Shown here: positions 56,784-64,000 of the stretch, piece after piece | Layout: each line of letters starts with the position of its first letter | Position numbering within the stretch: position 1 is the first letter of the stretch | Origin: Bin90 sp965214635 | GTDB taxonomy: Bacteria > Chloroflexota > Dehalococcoidia > Lucifugimonadales > JADFKI01 | Assembly (NCBI GenBank): GCA_965214635.1 | Contig: OZ243964.1 | Location: 2,170,001-2,234,000, forward strand | Direction: 5' to 3' | Length of the DNA stretch: 64,000 nt | Made by a program: the position numbers and the translations under genes | The notes under the pieces: model-generated | Database searches by the model: none | What the model was told of the DNA's origin: nothing | The model's input: the letters and a program-made list of their open reading frames with translations, nothing else

Positions 56784-57653
56784 TTACCCCTCTGCCGCTC
56801 GCTTGCGGCGCAGAGCGGCAAGCACCTCGTTCATGCTGCCGGAGCGGAAACCCTGCAAGTCCAGCGTCACATATGAGTAGCCGATTTCGCGGAACTTTGC
56901 CACAATCTGCTCGCGCACGGCATCGTCTGTGAGCATAACGAAGTCCTGCGGCTCGACCTCGATGCGCGCAACGGTGTCGTGGTGGCGCACTCGGAGCTGT
57001 CGGATGCCGATGCTGTGCAAATACTCCTCAGCTTGAGCTATGCGGGTCAGCGCCTCCACCGTAACCATCGTGCCGTATGGAATGCGCGAGGATAGGCAGG
57101 CTTGCGCCGGCTTGTCCCATGTGGGCAGGTCCATATGCTGGGACAGCGCGCGGATTTCGTCCTTGCACAGGTCGGCTTCCACCATCGGGCTGCGGACGCC
57201 GTACTGCTTGGCGGCGTTCAGCCCGGGGCGGAAGTCGCCTAGGTCGTCGGTGTTCGTGCCGTTGGCGATGGCGGCGTAGTTTTCTGATGCGGCGAACTCG
57301 CTCAGGTATGTGTAAAGCTCATCCTTGCAGAAGAAGCAGCGGTTGGGGTTGTTGGCGGCGTAGTCCTCGCGCTCCACCTCATGCGTCTCGATGATGCGGT
57401 GGTTGACCCCGAGCCGCTGGGCGAGTTCTATCGCCTCCGCCAACTCGGACGGCGCAAGGCTGGGCGACTTCGCGGTAACGGCAAGGGCGCGGTCGCCTAG
57501 CACTTCGTGCGCTGTGGCGGCGAGAAATGCGCTGTCAGCGCCCCCAGAATACGCCACGATGACCGACCCCATATCCGCAAGTATGGACTTCAGTGCGCCC
57601 ATCTTCTCTTCGATAGTCTTTATGGTTTCCACTTGTGTGGTCTGTGTGGTCAT
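56784..57653 (-). CDS. larE: ATP-dependent sacrificial sulfur transferase LarE
   Basis: A 289-residue PP-loop ATPase of the LarE family: PP-loop SGGADSA (36-42), RCFFCKDELY (105-114) and PAQACLSSRIPYG with Cys186, the position whose sulfur is donated in the L. plantarum enzyme. LarE helps build the nickel pincer cofactor of lactate racemase. No larB, larC or larA is in the window, and it is last in a three-gene unit with an epimerase and a small protein. ATG 57653 is chosen over an upstream in-frame start. Confidence 0.86.
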   Translation of the reverse strand: MTTQTTQVETIKTIEEKMGALKSILADMGSVIVAYSGGADSAFLAATAHEVLGDRALAVTAKSPSLAPSELAEAIELAQRLGVNHRIIETHEVEREDYAANNPNRCFFCKDELYTYLSEFAASENYAAIANGTNTDDLGDFRPGLNAAKQYGVRSPMVEADLCKDEIRALSQHMDLPTWDKPAQACLSSRIPYGTMVTVEALTRIAQAEEYLHSIGIRQLRVRHHDTVARIEVEPQDFVMLTDDAVREQIVAKFREIGYSYVTLDLQGFRSGSMNEVLAALRRKRAAEG

Positions 57654-57725
57654 TGGAGTGTGCCTCCGTGCTGAGCGTCGTTGCCCGTTCACCATAGCCG
57701 GGCACCTCTGCCCGGCTTCGCGTCG

Positions 57726-58604
57726 CTACTCCGCCATCAGCGCCGCCACAATGGCGCGCATTTCGTCTGCGTAGTACCCGTAGGAGCGGTTCTGATAGCC
57801 CAAGATGCGCTGGCTCTCTTCGGTGTCGTACCAGTCCACCCAGCCGGGAGATTGGCGATAGTCCACATCCTCGAAGGGCGCGCCCATGAAGTCGTAGAAG
57901 TCGCGGGCGTAATCCTCGCCACGAAGCTGCCAAGTCTGCCCGCCGGCGATGTTCAGCACCTTGTTTGCGGCTTCGGGCGCATCCACCGATGCGAACAGGG
58001 CGTCCACCACATCATCTCGATGCACCATCTCGACGCGCTGGTCGGCGACGAATGGCCACGGGCTTGGCGGCTCCAAGAAAGCGGGCACGGCGATGCCGGC
58101 GATGCGCATCGCAATCCAAGTCAACTTCGACTCGCGCACCATCCGTTCGCCCACTATCTTGCTGTCGGCGTAGATGTCTATGGCAGACTGCGGATGCGTA
58201 ACGCGGACGGGCGGCTCTTCAGCGCTGGTGTTGCCGTAGGTGCTGATGGACGATGTGAAGATGAGCGCTGCGTTCGGGGCATGTTGCTCCATCGCCTTGA
58301 TGATGTTTTCAGTGCCGCCCACATTCACGGCGAAGGTGCGGTCTCGGTCGCGCTCGCTGTTGGGGGGCAGCAGCGCTGCAAGGTGCACAACTGCGCTCAC
58401 GCCGCTGATTGCGTCCGCAACCTGAGCTGCATCGGTGATGTCGCCCTTGACGATTTCTATGGCATCGCGCCCTTCTAACCCGTCGAAATCCATGAACGGC
58501 AGGTCGAAGATGCGGATGCTGCGCCCCGACGCCACCAACCGTTCGACGAGCATACGCCCGACGCTGCCTGCGCCGCCCGTAACCAGAACCGGCGCACTAC
58601 TCAT
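57726..58604 (-). CDS. NAD-dependent epimerase/dehydratase family protein
   Basis: A 292-residue extended SDR: VTGGAGSVGRMLVERL, VVHLAALLPPNSERD, and the active site YADSK (in IDIYADSKIVGE). Family members are nucleotide-sugar epimerases, dehydratases or uronate dehydrogenases; the precise substrate is unknown. It starts at ATG 58604, overlapping the stop of a small upstream gene as ATGA, and precedes larE by 72 bases. Confidence 0.86.
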   Translation of the reverse strand: MSSAPVLVTGGAGSVGRMLVERLVASGRSIRIFDLPFMDFDGLEGRDAIEIVKGDITDAAQVADAISGVSAVVHLAALLPPNSERDRDRTFAVNVGGTENIIKAMEQHAPNAALIFTSSISTYGNTSAEEPPVRVTHPQSAIDIYADSKIVGERMVRESKLTWIAMRIAGIAVPAFLEPPSPWPFVADQRVEMVHRDDVVDALFASVDAPEAANKVLNIAGGQTWQLRGEDYARDFYDFMGAPFEDVDYRQSPGWVDWYDTEESQRILGYQNRSYGYYADEMRAIVAALMAE

Positions 58605-58924
58605 GTCAGCGTAACTCCCTTCATGCCCGCCTTCTCTATGAGCGTCTGCGAGCTTGCGATGAGCTGCTCTATGGCGGGGCCAAAGCTGTCCCAGTCCTCA
58701 CTCTGCCGCATCGTGAGCACGGACGACGACTCGCGCACCACAGCGCGCGCCGCCGGAACGCTGGGCATCGTCTTGAAGAAGAATGTGTCGCTGATTTCGT
58801 CGAACTTTTCGAGTATCTCGACTATGGAAGTCTCCCATGCGGGGTTGACCGTGCCAAGCCCGTCGGCAATCTGTTGGCAGTTGTCGATGGACTGTTCCAA
58901 AAGCTCTTGTCCTGATACCGGCAT
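58601..58924 (-). CDS. 107-residue uncharacterised protein
   Basis: A soluble, mainly helical, acidic protein (MPVSGQELLEQSIDNCQQIA, FDEISDTFFFKTMPSVPAAR, then a helix with ESSSVLTMRQ). I do not recognise a family. ATG 58924 has AAGGAGGG at good spacing, and its stop overlaps the epimerase start by four bases, so it is expressed with the epimerase and larE. Confidence 0.72.
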   Translation of the reverse strand: MPVSGQELLEQSIDNCQQIADGLGTVNPAWETSIVEILEKFDEISDTFFFKTMPSVPAARAVVRESSSVLTMRQSEDWDSFGPAIEQLIASSQTLIEKAGMKGVTLT

Positions 58925-59020
58925 AAGCTATCCCTCCTTGCGGATGATTTCGTGCGCGCATGATAGCACAATGTGTATTTTGCCGTTGATTTGCGCTTGC
59001 GTCAAGCCTGCGAACGGCAA

Positions 59021-60086
59021 GGTAGCGTTTCCATTCAGGTGGTCGAAGACAGAAGCCCCCTGCGTTGCAGTAGTACCAACAGGTTGTGAGGCGTCCACGC
59101 TGTGCCCATTCGCTCCCGACGCCTTATCTCTCGCTGAAACCGCTCCAACCGAGATGTGGTCTTGTATCTAAACTGACCAGTACCCAGATGCGCCAATCCC
59201 TTAACCAGCGCCTTCTTGCACCACATCAACCCACGACCACCCGTCAACTTCACTATCCGAGAAGCCAATTTCCTTGCCTCAGACAAGTCTTCTGACATCA
59301 GCAACTCTTTGGCTTCGTCCCAGCCCACCTCGCCTACCTTGCGCCTGTACTCCCGAAGCAGATGGAACTGGCATAGCTGATGGGCTGTGCCTCTGCCATA
59401 GACCATTCCTATGGCCTCTGCTATCGCTCTGTCCCCATCGCTCACTAGGTGGGCAGGCTGCCTTACTCCTCGCTTATAGGCTTCGGTCAGCGTGTCTTCC
59501 CAACTCCCGAACGACGCCATTACACCGCCTTTGTCATCCCGGAACACCTTCAATTCCTGCTTCCCACGACGAACACCCACCCACACTCCATCCATCTCCG
59601 CCACATCACCTTTCAGCTCAGGTCGCTCCAACTTCTCCTGCTTGATCCACTTGCACAAGGTGCTCTTGGCGAACCCATACATCTCTCCAACCTTGGCGTA
59701 ACTCAACCCCATCGCCGCCAGTCTCACCGCCTCTTCGCGCGTTTTTTTGAGTACGACTTGCGGCGCTCCACATCGCCCACTAGCTCCATACCGCTCTGCA
59801 TATCTCCGCACTTCCCGCATCTGAACACGGGCATTGCCAAGTTCACTGCGCCATACTTGGTGATGAGTGTGCGACGATAGCTGTGATGGCGTGCCATCGC
59901 TAGGTCGCAGGCTTTGCACATCGGCTTGTAGAGCATCAGCGCATCTTGAAGTGTGTCTTGTATTTCCTGTGTAACGGTCTTTTCTGCTTGCTCTTCCAGT
60001 CGGTATAGCATACCCATTCGGTTACCCCCTCTGATGATGGCTTATGCCTCATTCTACAACTCGACCACCTGAATGGAAACGCTATC
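59021..60086 (-). mobile_element. Insertion sequence, copy 2 (1,066 bp)
   Basis: Inverted repeats at 59021-59046 and 60061-60086 match copy 1 (20434-21500) closely. The 8-bp direct repeats AACGGCAA at 59013-59020 and 60087-60094 define the edges, and they differ from those of copy 1, so the two insertions are separate events. Both copies have the same orientation. The transposase frames are described separately. Confidence 0.93.
59035..60017 (-). CDS. Transposase of IS copy 2, two frames joined by a -1 frameshift
   Basis: Same layout as in copy 1: first frame ATG 60017 to 59724 (97 residues), second frame ending at 59035, A7 run at plus-strand T7 59742-59748. The joined protein is again 327 residues and differs from copy 1 at only a few residues (for example GDVERR for GNVERR, and RKVGEVG for RNIGEVG). 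Both acidic residue motifs and CQFHLLREY are kept. ATG 60017 follows GAGGGGG. Confidence 0.8.
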
Positions 60087-60187
60087 AACGGCAACCGTTT
60101 GCTGTGCATTAGAACCCGTTCGGTCTATCGCCATGACTGGCGCGGCGAATGGGGATGCGCCTGCGCAATGGCGAACCATACAGAAGG

Positions 60188-60237
60188 CAGAAAGAGGACG
60201 CCGCCTCGATTCTAAAAGCGGCGCCCTTACTTTTCTG
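60188..60237. terminator. Hairpin downstream of the DUF362 gene
   Basis: GGACGCCGC at 60196-60204 pairs with GCGGCGCCC at 60218-60226 (one mismatch), with an outer CAGAAA/TTTCTG extension. It lies between IS copy 2 and the minus-strand DUF362 gene ending at 60292. The plus strand has CTTACTTTTCTG after the stem, so it could terminate in either direction. Confidence 0.5.
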
Positions 60238-60291
60238 CGTCTAAACCTTGCTAGCGGTTAAGCCGTGTAAGTGGTTGGTTCGCTGCAGAGC

Positions 60292-61722
60292 CTATTCGTC
60301 ATCGTCTGCGGGCTGAAGCTCGCGTATCACGATGTCTATCTCTTCTTCGTGGCCATTGGTGCTGTGGTCATAGTGCCGCTTGACGCGCTCGAAGTCCACC
60401 TCGTCGTTGCGGGCAAAGCCCTTGCCGTCGTGCCTGTCGTATGGGAACGGCTGGAACTTGGCGAAACGCTCCTTGAAGCGCTGGCGGCTGGGCCTGCGGT
60501 CGTAGGGGAACTTGTGCATGTCTGCCGGCTGCGGCTCGACCTCGACCAGCGTGTAGTCGCGGCTGCCGAGACCGATCTCGTGTCCCGTGTTGATGCTGGC
60601 GACCTCACTCTGCCCGTGGAAGGTGGCAGCGGCGGCTTCGAATTTGTTGTCGCCGGGATGGTGCGCTTCCATCATCTCGGCGGCAGAACCGGGCATACCC
60701 GGGGATTCCTTCGCCTTGTCCACGCAAGCCATGTCGATTGCCACAGCGTCTGTGCTTGCGAACACACCGAGATGCGGCACGATGGGCATATCGGCGTGGT
60801 TGCCGCAGTCGCACTTGGGCGACACATCGATAGCCATGTTGATGTAGCCGACCTTGTCGCGCCCGACGGTCTTTTCAACGGCGAGACAGGCGTCTGCGAT
60901 GGCGACATCCACGGCGTCGAAATTGGCGGGCGGGATTTCGGCAAGACCGCGCGGCCCCATGACGCCAAAGCAGCCTAGGCAGGTGGCGCAGCGCTCGCGA
61001 TCCCATTCCAGCTCATCGTTCTCGTTGATGTGATAGAGGTCGAACGGGCAGCAGTCTTCGAGAATTTCCCAGTCGGGCGTGTTCGCCTTGCCTTGGAAGC
61101 GCTCCGGATGGAAGACAGCAGCTGCGCCGTAGCCATAGTTGGGGTGGCCGCCCATATGCACATTCAGCTTGCCGCGCTTGGACTGCGCGCCGATGCCGAG
61201 GTTCTTGAGTGCGCCGCCGATGACGCCCATGCCGTGCCCCTTGAAGTGCGTCAGCGTGATGAGGGCGTCCGCTGCGGCAATTGCCTGCGCCACATATGCC
61301 TCTTTGAGCAGGTAGCCTTCGGGGATGTCCACACGGAAGTCGCTCGTGCCTATGAAGCCGTCCGCACAGATGAATGGGCAGCCCAGCGTGGCGGAGGTGT
61401 AGCCGTTGCGCTCTGCGGTGAGCAGGATGTCTAGCTCGGACGAGCGCGAACCCCACGGCGAGTATGTGGAGGTGGTGGTGTCGCAGACGAAGGGTCGCCC
61501 GCCGAGTTCCTTGATGCGGTCTGCGAGTGCGCGGGCGTACACCGGGCGCAGATACGCCGTGTTGTTCCACTCTCCGCAGTGCACCTTGATTGCCACCATG
61601 TCGTTGGGCTTTATCATCTCGTCAAGCCCGGCGGCGTCAAACACCGTCAACATCTTGGCGACGAGGCTAGTTTCTGTCGACTCAGAGTGGGCGTCCATGT
61701 AGAAAACTTCAGATTTCGCCAT
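60292..61722 (-). CDS. DUF362 domain protein with iron-sulfur-type cysteines
   Basis: A 476-residue DUF362 protein. It has the family pattern VAIKVHCGEWNNTAYLRPV, TTTSTYSPWGSRSSELDILL and HFKGHGMGVIGGALKNLGIG, and a later cysteine cluster (CATCLGCFGVMGP) typical of [4Fe-4S] binding. DUF362 proteins occur near redox and lipid enzymes, but no reaction is proven. A long hydrophilic C-terminus (EVDFERVKRHYDHSTNGH) follows. ATG 61722 has GGGAGG upstream. Confidence 0.83.
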   Translation of the reverse strand: MAKSEVFYMDAHSESTETSLVAKMLTVFDAAGLDEMIKPNDMVAIKVHCGEWNNTAYLRPVYARALADRIKELGGRPFVCDTTTSTYSPWGSRSSELDILLTAERNGYTSATLGCPFICADGFIGTSDFRVDIPEGYLLKEAYVAQAIAAADALITLTHFKGHGMGVIGGALKNLGIGAQSKRGKLNVHMGGHPNYGYGAAAVFHPERFQGKANTPDWEILEDCCPFDLYHINENDELEWDRERCATCLGCFGVMGPRGLAEIPPANFDAVDVAIADACLAVEKTVGRDKVGYINMAIDVSPKCDCGNHADMPIVPHLGVFASTDAVAIDMACVDKAKESPGMPGSAAEMMEAHHPGDNKFEAAAATFHGQSEVASINTGHEIGLGSRDYTLVEVEPQPADMHKFPYDRRPSRQRFKERFAKFQPFPYDRHDGKGFARNDEVDFERVKRHYDHSTNGHEEEIDIVIRELQPADDDE

Positions 61723-62057
61723 TATCGTCCTCCCTTGTAGCGTATTAACACGCAAATAGCGCCAGCCTGACGCATCCGTTTGGCATTCACTCCCCAAATT
61801 GCGCCGTGATACGGATCTGCCAAGCCGCAGATATAGTATTTCAGACTGACATTAGCATTGAAATAAACTTTTGTCAATCAGAGATTATGCAAATTTCGAA
61901 AATTGAAAAAGCCCTTTCTCACGGCAAAGAGCAGGGCATCGCCTGCCTCATCATCCTGCCCAAAGATGAGTTCCCCAGCGCTGCTATGCAAAAGCCAAGC
62001 AGAAGCCAAAAGTGTGCGGTTCTTGGACAGGTGTGCAGCGCCGATTGCGGGTTAGCG
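61723..62057. other. Intergenic region with terminator
   Basis: 335 bases, AT-rich in its middle, separating two minus-strand genes. Apart from the terminator at 61905-61937 I see no gene; the apparent plus-strand frame from 61806 has no recognisable features. Confidence 0.55.
61905..61937 (-). terminator. Intrinsic terminator of the GLUG surface-protein gene
   Basis: On the minus strand GCCCT...AGGGC (61911-61937), with an inner CTC/GAG pairing, is followed by TTTTTC (plus-strand GAAAAA at 61905-61910). It lies about 120 bases after the stop codon at 62058. Confidence 0.55.
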
Positions 62058-64000
62058 TCAGTGGCGCCTGCGCGACCAGCGCAGCCCGCCCAGTGCCCCC
62101 AGAGGTGCAGCGATGAGCAGCATGTTGATCATCGCCGCACCGGCAGGTATGTCCGTAGATGGGGCGCAGCCTCCCGTGATCTCCGGCTCCGATGCGGGCG
62201 GCGGCGTGGCAATCACGATTACCACTGTCGTATTATCCCCGGCGGGCGGCGGTGTCGCTTCATGCGATACCACTAGCACAATGGGCGTGGGAGACGGCGC
62301 GGGCGTCGCAGGCGCTGCGGTCGCCGTTACCACGATGACCACCGGCGTGGGCGCATCTTGGGGCTGCGCCGGCGGGTCGGGCGGAACGACCAGCACGATG
62401 GGCGTAGCGGTAGGCGGCGCAGGTGTGGGAGTTGCCGTTACCTCGATGACTATCGGGGTGTTGGTGGGCGCAGGCGTGTGGGGTTTAGGCGTAGCCACCA
62501 CTATCTTGGGCGTAGCAGTAGGCGGCGCGGGTGTGGGAGTTGCCGTTACCTCGATGACTATCGGCGTGTTGGTGGGCGCAGGTGTGTGCGGTATAGGCGT
62601 AGCCACAACTATCTTGGGTGTAGCGGTAGGCGGCGCAGGCGTGGGAGTTGCCGTTACCTCGATGACGATCGGGGTGTTGGTGGGTGCAAGCGTAGGCGTT
62701 GCCGTAATAACGATCACGCTCGGCGTGCTGATGGGCGCAGGTGTGTGCGGTATAGGCGTCGCGACCACTACGCGTGGCGTAGCGGTAGGCGGTGCAGGCG
62801 TGGGTGTGGGCGTAATAACGATTACGCGCGGTGTATTCGTGGGTGCAGGCGTGTGTGGTACAGGCGTAGCGACCACTATCTTGGGCGTAGCAGTAGGCGG
62901 CGCAGGTGTGGGTGTGGGCGTAATGATAATGACGCTGGGCGTGTTGGTGGGCGCCGGCGTGTGTGGTACAGGCGTAGCGACCACTATCTTGGGCGTAGCA
63001 GTAGGCGGCGCCGGCGTGGGTGTGGGCGTAATGACCACGACTCTCGGTGCGCTGGTCGGCGTGTGCGTTGCGGTTACCACAATGATCACAGGCGTTTGAG
63101 TTGGCGTAGGCGTAAGCGTTGGAGTTCGCGTTGGCGTAGGCGTGCGTGTGGGGGTCTGTGTCGGCGTGGGTATTGGCGTGCGTGTTGGGGCAGGTCGTAG
63201 CCGGCTGCCGTGCTGCGGACCGAACTCCCACCATGTCGCCCGCCCGTCGCCATCTATGTCCACTTTCAGCAGGGGGAAATCGCGCGAGCTGCCAAAGTCC
63301 CACACATCGTCCGTGCCTGTGAAGTCGTCGCCGTCACCATCCGCGTTGTCGATGTCTATTTCCCAGTTCATATAGATGCCGGTGTAATCGGTGCGGAAAC
63401 GCATCTGCGCCGCAGTTTTGTCGCGTGCCCCCGGAGTGCGCAATTCGCCGCGGTTAATTTCGCCGTCGCTGTTTCTGTCGTCAGACGCCACGCTCACCAG
63501 CCCGCGTGATGCGTCTGAGTTCCAGTAGCTTTCGCTGATTGAGGCAGGGGCGATCCTCAAGCCGATCAGCCCGCCTATCAGAGTTTCGCCCGACACATAT
63601 CCTGTGGCATAGCTTGTTAGGATAGAGCCTCTGTTCTTGCCAACCAGCCCGCCGGCTTCACCTTCCGCAGACACAGTGTTCGCTGCATATGAGGCGATGA
63701 TTACGCCGCTGTTTACGCCGACCAGTCCACCCGCCACATATTCCTGCGCTTTCACCCTGCCAACTGCGTAGCTTGCGCTGATTGTTGCATCGATGAGGTT
63801 CTCCGCAACCAGCCCGCCCGCCTCGTTAAGCGCCTTGACGATGCTGGATGAGTAGCTGAATGTAATCGGCCCGTTGTTACTGCCCACCAGTCCACCTGCG
63901 GTCTCGTTGCCCCTGACTGATGCAGATGAGTGGCTTCTGACGATAGAGCCTTCGTTTCTCCCGACAAGCCCGCCTATCAGTTCTTCCCCAGACACTTCGC
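62058..64000 (-). CDS. GLUG-motif surface protein with Thr/Pro repeat stalk, C-terminal part
   Basis: Partial gene; the 5' end lies beyond the window, and the frame is still open at 64000. The visible 645 or so residues begin with GLUG-type repeats (GGLVGRNEGSI, GGLVGSNNG, GGLVGVNSG, GGLVGKNRGS, GGLIG), then a linker with acidic DNADGDGDDFTGTDD, then a long Thr/Pro stalk built from 36-residue repeats, and end with a membrane segment (INMLLIAAPLGALGGL) and RWSRRRH, a C-terminal anchoring signal. It is most likely a cell-surface adhesin or a very large stalked protein. Confidence 0.83.
   Translation of the reverse strand, partial: EVSGEELIGGLVGRNEGSIVRSHSSASVRGNETAGGLVGSNNGPITFSYSSSIVKALNEAGGLVAENLIDATISASYAVGRVKAQEYVAGGLVGVNSGVIIASYAANTVSAEGEAGGLVGKNRGSILTSYATGYVSGETLIGGLIGLRIAPASISESYWNSDASRGLVSVASDDRNSDGEINRGELRTPGARDKTAAQMRFRTDYTGIYMNWEIDIDNADGDGDDFTGTDDVWDFGSSRDFPLLKVDIDGDGRATWWEFGPQHGSRLRPAPTRTPIPTPTQTPTRTPTPTRTPTLTPTPTQTPVIIVVTATHTPTSAPRVVVITPTPTPAPPTATPKIVVATPVPHTPAPTNTPSVIIITPTPTPAPPTATPKIVVATPVPHTPAPTNTPRVIVITPTPTPAPPTATPRVVVATPIPHTPAPISTPSVIVITATPTLAPTNTPIVIEVTATPTPAPPTATPKIVVATPIPHTPAPTNTPIVIEVTATPTPAPPTATPKIVVATPKPHTPAPTNTPIVIEVTATPTPAPPTATPIVLVVPPDPPAQPQDAPTPVVIVVTATAAPATPAPSPTPIVLVVSHEATPPPAGDNTTVVIVIATPPPASEPEITGGCAPSTDIPAGAAMINMLLIAAPLGALGGLRWSRRRH
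62400..63060. repeat. 108-bp tandem repeats encoding the Thr/Pro stalk
   Basis: The stalk is made of 36-residue units such as PAPPTATPKIVVATPVPHTP-APTNTP with VIxITPTPT or VIEVTATPT between. At DNA level this is a 108-bp tandem repeat (about six units) with a strong strand bias, which also explains the long Gly-rich reading frames on the opposite strand. Boundaries are approximate. Confidence 0.8.

Noticed and set aside
20434..60086. A composite transposon bounded by the two IS copies
   Set aside because: Each copy has its own target duplication, and the 38 kb between contain housekeeping genes such as lexA and ftsY.
61806..62276. A 156-residue plus-strand frame overlapping the end of the GLUG gene
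   Set aside because: It runs through a likely terminator hairpin and into the opposite strand of a real gene; no motif.
62113..63099. A 328-residue Gly/Val-rich reading frame on the plus strand opposite the GLUG protein
   Set aside because: It mirrors the 108-bp Thr/Pro repeats of the real gene; the opposite strand of Pro/Thr/Ala codons yields Gly/Val/Cys without stops. No start signal or homologue.

Overview
The window is a 64-kb, fairly GC-rich bacterial chromosome segment with no rRNA and one tRNA. Gene content suggests a member of the Chloroflexota, most likely a free-living Dehalococcoidia/SAR202-type lineage. Pointers are a SAR202-like set of short-chain dehydrogenases, enolase-superfamily and DUF362 proteins, a Gram-positive type LexA, and several genes whose best-known relatives are actinobacterial: a mycothiol-type formaldehyde dehydrogenase, an F420/PPOX-type protein, and an LprG-like lipoprotein with a P55-like exporter. 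This taxonomic call is inference from remembered protein families; no search was run.

Left part (1-20,241): a cysteine synthase behind 76-bp tandem repeats; an ABC exporter; a tandem pair of Uma2 genes, one frameshifted; gyrB with an unusual Trp in the TOPRIM region; an agmatinase-like ureohydrolase; a Gfo/Idh/MocA oxidoreductase; a GYD-domain protein; a PLP aminotransferase; citramalate synthase (isoleucine route); an MgtE magnesium channel; an Ldh-family dehydrogenase; a TPR protein; and a complete modABC molybdate importer.

Middle (20,434-33,764): insertion sequence copy 1, whose transposase appears to need a -1 frameshift at an A7 run; three tandem coiled-coil/membrane genes with 5, 3 and 7 heptads; a PHP-domain protein and acetyl-CoA synthetase; a mycothiol-type dehydrogenase convergent with an aldo/keto reductase; an AT-rich GmrSD-like restriction gene; an operon of one enolase-superfamily enzyme and two paralogous MFS transporters; and tRNA-Leu(CAA).

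Right-centre (33,869-47,489): copper handling (CopA plus a YHS peptide), lexA, five short-chain dehydrogenases (three lacking the catalytic Lys of YxxxK), a pair of overlapping MaoC-like hotdog genes, a second PHP protein, a UppP-like undecaprenyl-diphosphatase, ftsY and a PPOX-fold flavoprotein.

Right part (47,743-64,000): a 57-aa gene with a strong ribosome binding site, divergent from a LysR regulator; yggT-proC; pdxA; an LprG-like lipoprotein-MFS operon; an RskA-like membrane-anchored protein with a clear terminator; a queuosine-precursor transporter; a Nudix remnant; a three-gene unit ending in larE; insertion sequence copy 2; a DUF362 ferredoxin-like protein; and the C-terminal part of a GLUG-repeat surface protein with a long Thr/Pro repeat stalk, cut by the window end.

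Genes lie in short operons, often with ATGA or GTGA overlaps. TTG and GTG starts are used repeatedly. The most notable observations are the LprG/P55-like export pair, the Lys-less dehydrogenases, the frameshifting insertion sequence present twice with different target duplications, and the tandem coiled-coil family whose heptad number varies.
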